Of a stretch of 64,000 nucleotides of DNA, positions 12,401 through 24,400 are shown one piece after another (within the stretch, counting starts at the first letter, position 1; every line of letters begins with the position of its first letter). Source of the stretch: Mesocentrotus franciscanus (lineage: Eukaryota; Echinodermata; Echinoidea; Camarodonta; Strongylocentrotidae); NCBI GenBank assembly GCA_037976565.1, contig CP137686.1:1890646-1954645 (forward strand), written 5' to 3'. The translations under genes were made by a program, and so were the position numbers. Under the pieces are notes generated by a model. It had not been told where the DNA came from and made no database searches. It saw nothing but the letters and a program-made list of their open reading frames with translations.

Positions 12401-15400
12401 CCTGTGAAATGATTATCCTTTGAAAACATCATTTACCCTGTTTGGCAGAAGGATGCATTTAGGCAAGCGGGAGATGAGAATACCATGCTAGCATATTGGA
12501 ATAAGGAGTCCTCTTCAGTGATGTCTCCACCCATGTCACTTAAACTCTGCAGCAGTTCGGCAGATAGCGTGTCGATCTCCCTTCCAGGAGTAATTGAAAT
12601 ATGGACATCTTTCCTCTGTGAGTAAGAAACAATAAAGCTTGGAATGAATACCCGCTAATGTACACGCTCAAAACGGTATCACAAATTAAAAGACATTATT
12701 ACCAGCAATTTAGATCATTACTGAATCATGAGTGTCAGGTTAATTTCAATAGTTTTTGACAAAATATCATTATTAACAACTTGCCTACAAATTTATTGTT
12801 GATATATCATTTTCTATTTAGAAATAAAAAAAAAATATATCTTCGACAATTCGTATATTAATAATAGATGAAACTCATCTCAAATTCAAAAATGCATGTG
12901 CAGGACACCTTAAACATGACCAATAATTTCAACGTTTTCTTCCTCCTTTCTGGGTTGTCAGGAAACATGAGCAACAACATACAACTTGAAGTACACATAC
13001 CATCAGTTCGTCCTGCTCTATGATAAAGATGTTTTCCTGTCCAGCGCACAGTCGGCGCCAGGTTCTTGGTGGCATTTGGTGGTTCTCCTGACCTACATTA
13101 GTTGCGCCAGATACATCTTCCACCGTTTCTATCGCAGGACAGTGATGCTCGTTGGTGACTGAAATTGCATCCAATGTAGTAGAAAGATCAGTGACGCCAT
13201 CATCAATAGGAACGGGGTGTTCAACATGTAAGGCGGGCTTATCCATTACAGATACACCAACTTGAGCAGTGTCTGCAAAGCCTAGGGTCCCATGACCCGT
13301 AGGATTGGTGGCAGTGGTGGGATGTATTGCAGCATCAGATGAAAGTGTCACAGTCTTCTCTTCTGAGCACGTGTTGGACTGAGGGATTTCACTTCCTGAC
13401 TGTTGGGAGTGGAGTTCAGTTGCTGTTCTATCCGTGTCCGTAGGTGCTCTCTTTTTGTCCTTTGTGGATTGTCTGTGTTCGTCGAAAGACGTACTGTGGG
13501 GAAATTGTGCAACAGGCTTAGGTGATGTTTCAACTGAATCTGCGTGGTTCCTTGAAATGTCCACTTGTTTATCAATGTGCGTACACCCAACTCCCGGGTC
13601 ATCATGAACAGCATCACAGGAAATACTGACATCATCCTCATCGCAAGTCAAAAAGGAATCATCATCACTGTATGCGTCACTAATGCTGCTACTGCAGTCG
13701 ACAAAATCACCATCTTCATTGCCGTCGTCATGAAATCCACCAACTCCACTATCGTTTATGGAATCGTCTCGGCGGGTTACTTCTTTGAACCTTTCGAAAT
13801 GTTTGTAGTCCTCTACAGGCCTTGCTGGTTCCCAGACCTTTGGGTCAAATACGTAACGACCGGGTGGCCAATCAGTCGACGATTCAGGTTCAAACACATC
13901 AATCATCGAACTTCCTTCAAGGGGTTCAAGCTGTAAATGTCCATCCTTTTGGACCTTATCGTGATCAAGAACGAAGATCCCGTGGGTGAAATCATCAACT
14001 GCATATGTACATCGACTGCAGGGAACGGTAAGATACAAGTCTAAAGTGTCGAAATATGTTGCGATATATACTATGTATATTATACTTTCTTTGTCTTCAG
14101 TGGTGGATTCACAAGAGAGTATCATTAAACTATTTTATCTCATTTATGTTGATTCATGTTAGTATATTTTGAAATTGTTTTGGGAGCTAAGGATCTTGAT
14201 CCACGAAAAAAAAATCTTCGGTAAGCACAATCATAGACAAAGTTAATCGTTTGTTAATTTTAGTCGTTTCAGCCACCGATTTCAATCAAGGAAATGGTAG
14301 CTATTTTAGACAGCAATGCAGAATTAATGTAATACTGTTACATCTACTAGTTTGAAAAGTATCTACAGATTAATACCATCAGTTTGCCATCAAAAGCGGG
14401 GTTTTTTTCTGGCGATCTTGTGGAGAAAAAAATAAAATCAATAAATTGAAAAGCTATAGCAAAAAACAACAACAAACAAACAAAAAAAACAATAAGTAAT
14501 AAGTAAACAACGAAATACACGAATGCATACCTGGTTGATTGCAGGAAAGAGAATGTGCGGAACTGTTTGGGTCGTCCAGGTCTTAGTTCAGACCCGCACC
14601 ATTCATCAGACTCACAAGGGCACCTGTCTACACCCATACCATATACCAACAGCTGGCCATTCTAAGGAAAAGAAACCGCAAAATTAAAGAAAAACATAGG
14701 TCAAGGAGACCAATCACAAAACAATAATTGGTATATATATGTATTGGAAGGCCTGAAATATCCTCACTGAAACTATATCAAGTATTCAAATGGTTAACAA
14801 CTACAGGGGATAGAGGAGTAAACATGATATCAGAGAAAAATCCAACCTCGATAGCAAACTACTTGAGAGCAAAGCAAAACTAGATGGAACTTCAACTGCG
14901 CGCAGTCGAAAAATGCCTCCGCCATAGAGCAATTTTACAAACCAAAATGGAAGCAATTTTTAAAATTCAAGTTTGATTGTAATCCATCTGTTGGTTCTAA
15001 TGATAACACGATCACGAGCTATTTTAGGATACATAATGAGCCCTGTGACCTTTGACCTCGTGACCCCAATTCTAATCAGTTCATTGACTCTGCAAGATAC
15101 ATACATGACCCAAGTTTGGCGGTAATCCATCAATCGGTTCTTGAAATAACGTGATCACAAGCTATTTTGCATACATAACGAGCCCTGTGACCTTTGACCT
15201 CGTGACCCCAAAATCTAATCAGTTCATTAGCTCTGCAAGATACATACATGACCCAAGTTTGGCGGTAATCCATCAATCGGTTCTTGAGATAACGCGATCA
15301 CGAGCTATTTTTGCATACATAATGAGCCCTGTGACCTTTGACCTAGTGACCCCAAAATCTAATCAGTTCATTGGCTCTGCAAGATACATACAGGACCCAA

Positions 15401-18400
15401 GTTTGGCGGTAATCCATCAATCGGTTGAGATAACGCGATCACGAGCTATTTTTGCATACATAATGGACCCTGTGACCTTTGACCTCGTGACCCCAAAATC
15501 TAATCAGTTCATTAGCTCTGCAAGATACATACATGACCTGAGTTTGGCGGTAATCCATCAATTGGTTCTTGAGATAACGCGATCACGAGAACGGGACGTA
15601 CGCACAGACGTACGTACGTACGTATGTACGCACGGACTGACAACCAGAAAACATAATCCCCGGCTACTTTGTAGCGGAGGCATAAAAAAGTAACCATGTA
15701 TTGCCATTATAAAGAATTAAAGCTCGTTTTCATTTGATTTTTTTTTAAAGAATGACATGCGCTGCATATGAAATTCAATTGTCAGTGCCTTTTGCTTTTT
15801 CTCATGAACTGTGTACCCATAAGACATTGAGTGATTTCAAGTACGGTGTTCGGTGTTGGTGTTGGTGTTGAGAGCATGGAAAGGCTGCTAAACCGAGCTC
15901 CAACACCGACGGTCAGTTTAGAAGGACGATACCGATCGCGTTATCGATAGCTCAACACCAGCCTCAACACCGAGTGACGTCATACTCTACAGGCGAAAAG
16001 TCTTGCAATAAAAGCATAATCCTTTCAGAAATTCCATTAAAATTACATCATATCGAATATCAAATGTAAAGTCATATTAAACGAGCTGAAGACATGGAAT
16101 TTCACAAGTTGACCTCTGTGACCCTTGACCTACATGCTCCAAAATCTAAACAGATCGTCTTCCTATGGTGATACATACTATCATTAAGTTTGAAGTGAAA
16201 ATTCTCCAGTGGTTCTTGAGATATTATGATAACAATCTCAATGTATGGAATTTCATAAGTTGACCTCTGTGACCCTTGACCTTTGGCCTACGTGCTCCAA
16301 AATCTAATCAGATCGTCTTCCTATGGTGATACATACTATCCTTAAGTTTGAAGTTTTACATCTCCAGTGGTTCTTGAGATATCATGATAACAATCTCAAT
16401 GTATGGAATTTCATAAGTTGACCTCTATGACCCTTGACCTTTGACCTACGTGCTCCAAAATATAATCAGATTGTTTTCCTATAGTGATACACACTATCAC
16501 TAAGTTTGAAGTTTAAATCTCCAGTGGTTCTTGAGATATCATGATAACAATCTCAATGTATGGAATTTCATAAGTTGACCTCTGTGACCCTTGACCTTTG
16601 ACATACGTGCTCCAAAATCTAATCAGATCGTCTTCCTATGGTGATACACACTATCCTTAAGTTTGAAGTTTAAATCTCAAATGGTTCTTGAGATATCGCG
16701 CTAACAAACTCAATACAAGGAATTTCATAAGTTGACCTCTGTGACCTGTGACCTTTGACCTACGTACTCCAAAATCTAATCAGATCGTCTTCCTATGGTG
16801 ATAAATACTATTCCCGAGTCTTAAGTTTAAATCTTAAATGGTTCTTGAGATATTGTGATAACGGTCAAACGGGACGGACGTACGGACGGACGTACAGACG
16901 TACGGACGTACGGACGTACGGACGTACGGACGGACAACCCAGAAACATGATGCCTCCGGCACCACCTTCGGTGGCGGAGGCATAAAAAATCCGAAAAGTA
17001 GACGGGTGGCATTTTTTAATGAAATCAGACAAAAAAGAGAAAGTTGTGAATATTTTTATGTTTCAATCACTGTATGTATCGGCTCTTCACATTGGCTGAA
17101 TCGGCAATGTCTCTGTGTTGTAGTGGCGGACAATTTTCCTATTTGTTCCGACACTGAAAATGACTAAAATTTCAATTTTTCAAAAAATGTATGCTATCCA
17201 TAATATATATTTTGAGTAGTGCCCTATATATAAGGGAGAAGACATTTAGGAGAAAACATTAATTTATGATAATTTTGTACACGTCAAGCGGGAGAGTTAT
17301 CCGCGACTACGTCACAATTCACTGCAAATTTGAGATTCGCATAGAATTAGAGATCTCATATTACTAACATTCAGTAAAAAAATTATTATTGGTCCGATTT
17401 GTTTCAAACTTTCACCATTCTGTTTATACTATTTTTCTGGTTACATACAATAGAACTTATAGCAAGAGTTGGATTGCTCTTTTACTCTTTATATGCCACA
17501 CAAATTATTTCCCTGTGCTACATTGTATTTATCATGGGATAGATATACCATAGGCTTCAAAATTATTTAACTGTTTCTAGTGCAAGATTAATCTATACTG
17601 GGGGTGTTTCACAAAGACTAAGATCGACTTTAAGTTGGACTTAACTATGGCAGGCCGTTCATGCCACTGTTTGCTCTCACCATCGGTCACTGGCATCGGT
17701 CTCTCAAGGGACGTACAAATCATGGTCACAAATCTACAGAATTTACATTTTTTATAATTCATTACTGAAGGAAAAATATTACCTAAAGATCATAATGGTG
17801 AGAGCAAACAGTGGCAAGAACGGCCTGCCATATTTAAGTCCAACTTAAAGTCGATCTTAGTCTTCGTGAATTAGTCCCCTGGTGTTAAAAAAGGTCGTCA
17901 TGGAGCTAATCAAGATCGGAAAATTGCAATTTCGGAAATCCATTGTGTTGCAAATGTCAGTCCTTCCATCGTTTGGTGCCTATTGTTTTGTGCAAAATTG
18001 CACGTGTGGCAATCGTGCAGAGAGGCAAAGAACGCAACTAAAGTGTTTAATTTAGGCTGGCACGGAGTCGAAAATAACTAGCATGGGCGCCAAAGTTTAC
18101 AAGAGTACGTTGACGGATCCTTCTACCTCGCTACATCGGCATTTCATCTTGTTAAGATTCGACAGAGACCTATTATTTCAAGCTCATATTTTGATAATGA
18201 AATATTAGCATGGAATGATCTCACTTTAAGAAGTAAAAAAAAGTGTAACGTATATGAGCAGTAAGACGTAAGGAGTATCTCTCATCTGCGACTAGTTCCA
18301 CCTAATGAGGAGTAAATCAAAGAGTCACCAGATTTAGGGAGTTGTTCAAGTATATTATATCCTTTTCTATAAATCTACAATAATCATGCCATTGCTGAAG

Positions 18401-21400
18401 AAATTGTACCCAACAAATATAAATTACTACACGAAAGCCCATCCCATTTAGGAAATGATCATTACTGATCATAATAATAATAATGATAATAATAACAGTA
18501 ATAGTATAATGGGTTTAGATTGTGCTTAATATATTCATGATTTCCTATGTGATTTACAGAAATAGTAATAGCCCGTTCATTGGATTCAGGCTTTCCGCTA
18601 ACGATGTACATGTATGCACGTCCCCCACTTCCTATGTAGCGTTACAGCCAGGCCCCATTTTAGAAGCTCGCAGTACTGAGCAAATTACAATGACTTTCGC
18701 CTCGTTCCAGGTACCAATCGAACACCTGGGTGTGGAGAAGCAATGCAGATAAAATGCCTTGCTTAAGTGCATAGGTGTCATACCGGGGATCGAACCAATG
18801 ACCTTCGAATCTCCAGTCTAGTATATAAACCACTCGACTACGACACCTCTATAAACGTGTTCCTACCTGTTGAAGGAAGCTTGTATGGTGCACTCCGCAC
18901 GAGACAACCCTGACATTGCCTTGTGATAAGGAACCCAACTTGACCGGTAGCTTCACATCTAAAGATGATGGTAAGAAGATAAGACAGTATGACTTAGGTC
19001 AATGAAAAGATACATAATATACATCCTGGTATCAAGTAAAGGTGTATCCAAAGGTGGGGGTGGGGTGGAGGATGGGCTACCTCAAAATCATGAACCCTTA
19101 AAAGAAAATATATTGATAATAATATGCGATAAAAAAATAGCATTCATATCCATCACGCAATCTGGTACTCAATGCCCTCATGTACTAACCAGTTCTAGCT
19201 TCATGGTTTTCAGAGCTTTTGGACTTTAAAACAAACAAAAATGTCTTTCTTATATACCACTTTCTTGTTCCTTTTTTTTCTTCATGTTTGTGTGTTACTT
19301 GCTTGCTTAAAGACGTTTTATGAAGTTTTTAGAAACAAAGATGTAATATTAGCAATTACTGTCGCTTACCATCCAACTTCTGTAATCCCAACTGCCCATG
19401 CGTGTTACTGCCCCACACAAAGATTGACCCGGTAGTGGAAAGAGCAACGGAGTGAGCGCCGCCAGCGGCAATGTGTTGCAATGGGATTCCCCAGAGACCT
19501 TCGATTTCATTGGGTTTTGCGTGCCCCTTGGTCTTCACACCTAGCTGACCATGAAGGTTGCAACCCCATGAAAAGAGCCGCCGATCTAGCAAAAAGGCAG
19601 TGTAAACAGTTCCATGGTCTTTATAATACACACACAAACACGCACACACAGTGTAAAGTACACTTTAAATAAAAAAAAGCACGAAAGGTTTGACAAAAAA
19701 GAAAAAAGAAACATGCAGTACATTGACGTTAATATAAGGGGAGGAAAAAGTCATGTCATGTATGACCCATGCCCCTTAAATTCAATCTATAATATTGTAT
19801 ACAAAATCAAATAATGGCAAAAACTACAAACAAATTTACGATATGCTTTTGTTGTTTTTCAGGAAGAGTGAGGGATAGAGAAAGAGTTGAATAATAATAC
19901 ACAGGAAAGAAATCAATAAGAGTGTTAAAACTTGCAAGATTGAGAAAAGTAATAATTACAGAATCATGAAGGCAAAGAATAAACAACATGGTAAAATCTT
20001 TAAACTACTTAGATAATTTATGTTGTTTTTAAATCTTTGCTCTTTGCTCTATGCTTTTTCAACCAAGGGTTTTTTTTAAACATTTTTGTTTATAGAATGT
20101 TACGGAGCATCTGTGTCCGGGATATGTGTGTTAAGTAAAGCATTACCAAATCAAAGATGCAATTTTGAGGAATCATAGATGACAAGAGAAAGTATGAAAA
20201 CAGTGAGACACAACTTCCAAAAACCGCTTTAACCCTAATAAGGCCGGGGGGGCCATGATGCCCCCCCCCCTCCGCGATTTTTCGGATTGTTCGGGAACGC
20301 ATACGGATGACGCCCCGCCGCTTCATGACTTTATTCTTTCGCGTCTTGCGCATCTTTTGAAAATCGGACCTACCGTTACAAAGTCACGTGACCTTTTGTC
20401 TTTACATGTCGGCCCGAAAATCGCTCATTTTCGTGATTTGGGTACAAGACATATGGAAATATCATTTTTCCTAAAAAGAGATAAAACATTAGTTATTTGG
20501 TCTAGTGTAAAGTGTAGGTGTTTGTTTTAGAGGTCAAAATATTTGTATTATAGTTAGAAATGAAATAAAACAACAAAAACAATAAAATACATAAGTTAAA
20601 AAAACAATGAAATACATAAGAAATTATCAAAACAAGAGATAACATAAGGAATAACCTCGCTCTTCCAAATTTTTTTGTCGCATTATTATTCCAAATGGTC
20701 TAACAAATATATGTAGTGGAAAAGAAAGCTTAAATATAAATAATATCTGATTTATGGGTAAAAATATGAATTTTTTGACCTTATTTGCATAATTTACAAT
20801 AAATATGCAAATGAGTAATTTTTTCAAAAAATTGAAATCGCTATAGTATTCTATACACTTCACTTGACATGCATGCAAATTTTCGAGGCGATCGGCCGTT
20901 TCACGGCCGAGATCTTAATTAAGGGGGCCATAATGCCCCCCCCCCCGGCCGTATTAAGAACTCAAATAGCCCGGCCTTATTAGGGTTAAGGCAAATACTT
21001 CGAAAGCAGGGAACACTTCACAGTAAATGTAGAGCCCTTATCGTTCACTGCGACGCAGTGTGTACAAAATACATAGGGTAAATCTTGTAACGTCAACCTG
21101 CTGTTAATATTGTAAGAGTCTAAATTATCCTTTTAATCTTTAAACGATTAGTCGTACACAATACGTGTAGCATTCAAATAACAAACATTTTAGATAAATA
21201 TGTCTTAAGTATTAATTTCCAGAATAAAATATGTATCAACATTCGGTTTATTTGCCACGTGGATCGATGGCTTTTATACACACACTGCCTTACATTGAAC
21301 GGTGAGGGCTTTATATATTGTGTGCGTTATTCACTGTTTTCGAAATATTTGCATGTCAGCGGTTTTCCAAAGTTGTGTCAAGCTGAGAGACTGATTACCT

Positions 21401-24400
21401 CGAGTGAGTGCGAGTGAATGGTCGTCTCCGCACGCAATCTGGATGAATTCAAACTCTGAGAGTTCTTTGATCAATCTAAAAACATGAATATTGTTGAAAT
21501 AAATAAAGGTAGGATATTTTACCGACATCGCCACCACTGCTGTAATGTATTTTCAATTGCGCCATCTTTCGGTTAAGGCACAAAAGAGCGATTTCTGGTT
21601 CCTGTCGTGCAGTTGGTAATGCATTGTGGGACATGTTTGTCGATTTGGGACGCGTCTTATTTTTTCGTACCACGGCGAGCCCAGATTCCTATTATTTCAT
21701 GAATATTCATTACGCAGGGTCGGGGAAAGTCTCGATTCTCTTGAATATTCATGTATGATCGAGGCGGGAACTATCCTACATACGTAGCATGCGCAGCATC
21801 GAATATCGTGTGTAACACGTTGGATTAATGGTATAAAACGACATTAGAAAAGCAATGTCATGGTCATTTAGATCATAATACAGTCATAAATGCTGTGTTT
21901 AATTATTAATAAATCCCCAAAAAAAAAAATGTCAGTAGACAAGATATATAGCATATATTTCAAGCAAGAGTAAAATGATTGTTCTCTTAATTGATAGGCA
22001 ATTTATGAGTACTTTTCCGAGGTCAAGTTGAATCTAGTTCTTTTTATGAATAGGAAAATAATCAGTTCTAGGTTCGCTTGTTTAAATATTACAAGCAGAG
22101 GTTGAATTTTGGTATTGAATATGTGATACCATATAAACATGAGTTAAGTTCAATTAGCAAAGGTGAATTTGATAAAACTGGATTTGACGTTTTATTCTTT
22201 AGACTGGGTCGTAGTGACAATTCAATCTGTATAAAATAAATAACAAGAATAGGCCTACATATTTACAGACATTTAGCAAAAATAAATACCTGTGTATTGC
22301 ACTTAAATTATTTCTATGATCTATGCTCACTTAATACTGCATAATATTATCACTGAATAATTACTTTAGTGCCTGCATGATGTGTCGTTTCACATACTAT
22401 GTACCTGTCATAATAATTGACTTATGAAATCAAACTCTATAGGCCTAGCTACGTACTTCATCCTCGTAAAAATACTCTTTCGTATTAAACGAATAAGGAT
22501 TTATTTGTGACACACAGTGCTATATTTGTTCTCACCAATTCTAACCGGATTAAATAACTGCTTTCTTTTCTAAGAATCAATTAAATAAACACACTTGTTC
22601 AATTAATACTTGATAACCAAAGGGACAAAACTAAGTCACTATATACAGTGTATCAAAGTCACCTTTGCCAATTGAACTTAACTCATGTTTATAATAATGT
22701 ATCACATATTGCAACCTCTGCTTGCATTGTAGGCCTAATATTTAAAAAGCAAACAGCGAACTGATTATTTTCCCTTCATGAAAAGAACTAGGTTCACCTT
22801 GACCTCAGAAAAGTTTGGTAGGCCTACTCATAAATTGCCTATCAAGACTCTTGCTTGAAATATATGCTATATATCTTACTGACATTTTGGCATTTACTAG
22901 TAATTAAACACAGCATTTATGACTGTATTATCTAAATGACCATGACATTGCTTTTCTATGTCGTTTTATAGGCCTACCATTAATCCAATGTGTTACACAC
23001 GACATTCGATGCTGCGCATGCTAGATACTACACGCCTCGATCATACATGAATATTCAAGAAATTGAGACTTTCCCCGACCCTGCGTAATGAATATTCATG
23101 ATATAATAGGAATCTGGGCTCGCCGTGGTACGAACAAATAAGACGCATTTGGGACATTGTAAGCGGCAGATGGCAGTATACGTAGATCTGAATTAGTGTC
23201 AGTAGAATACCCTGACTTTAAGACGAATTTAAATTTACAATTTAAAATTGGCTGAAGAAACAAATATGAATAATACTTGATAACAGATCATTTTGTGGAT
23301 CGATCTCCAATCATCACGGTTTGTCCACTTCTAAATCGAATGTAATTGACACAACAAACTTCTAAAACTTCATAATGAAACTAAAGGTTGTAGATTGATA
23401 CATCAAGTCAATATGTTGCGAGCGATGTAGGCAAAATGTATGCAGAATTGGCATACTCTCTCTCTCTCTCTCTTCCTCCCCCTTTCCCTAACTCCGGCCA
23501 TAGAATCCTGGATCAGGCAGTGAACCTAACCTTGGTTTGAAGTCTTGTGTTGTCTGGCTCCGGTTATGATGTCTCTTTTTCTTTTTCCGAATACCAAGCT
23601 GCCCGACATTGTTCCTACCCCAGCTGTAGACCCGACCATTGGCAGAGAGGGCAAGGAAGTGATGTCGACCACAGCACACGCTTACGATGTCAACGCCCGA
23701 TACAGCCTCCTCTTCAGATGTCGGAAAGATCACCTCGACTGGTAAGGACAGGGGGTTGATCGACAGAAGGAATATTTAAATGAAATTATTCGATAAATTT
23801 CAGGCTCTCTGTTTAGGCCTACAAAGTTAAGGCAAATAAAGATAGTAAGGGTATCAAATTCCTTCTAAGCAAAAAAAAGAAAAAAAGAAAAAAGGTTGAA
23901 AGACGGGAGGGATGGCTATCAACAAAAAAGAGAAAAGAAAAGAATCGGTTTCTTCAATACACAAAGCTTATGACAAGCACAAAAAGTAGTCAGGACTCCG
24001 TGACCCCCCAATCCATGTTCATGATTCTGCACCACTATCAAACTTGGGCCTGATGTATTAGGCCTATGCCAGTATTACATGTATTATTGAGTCACGAGTT
24101 GTGAATAGAACAGAGAAATCATTGCTCGCTCCTTTTCTCTTTACTTTATTTGTTTGAATGACTTTGTGATCTTGATGATACAACAATCTGGAAAAAAATA
24201 TTTGATTATTTAACCCATTGCCTCCGGAAAGCCTTTGCTCTTTGCAGCCTATTATTCAGTAATAATCAATTTCTCACCAATATTCTCCTGTTTGCTAACA
24301 CATGTCGGGTCACAAGTGTAGACACGCCCATTGAAGGTTGTCATAACAACGCACTCAGTGTTACCGCAGGCATCTCTGATCGGATAACCTTCTAAAGACG

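Noticed and set aside
13348..13936. Open frames overlapping HERC exon 7 in other frames and on the plus strand
   Set aside because: Shadows of the long acidic exon; the exon 7 frame alone matches flanking splice phases.
15151..15693. 180-residue open frame with repeated ARYIHDPSLAVIHQ blocks
   Set aside because: It is the translation of the 143-bp tandem array; repeat identity at the DNA level, not protein constraint, explains it.
18776..18849. tRNA gene on the minus strand
   Set aside because: A and B boxes are present, but the stems pair poorly and a SINE body follows directly, so it is a tRNA-derived SINE head.
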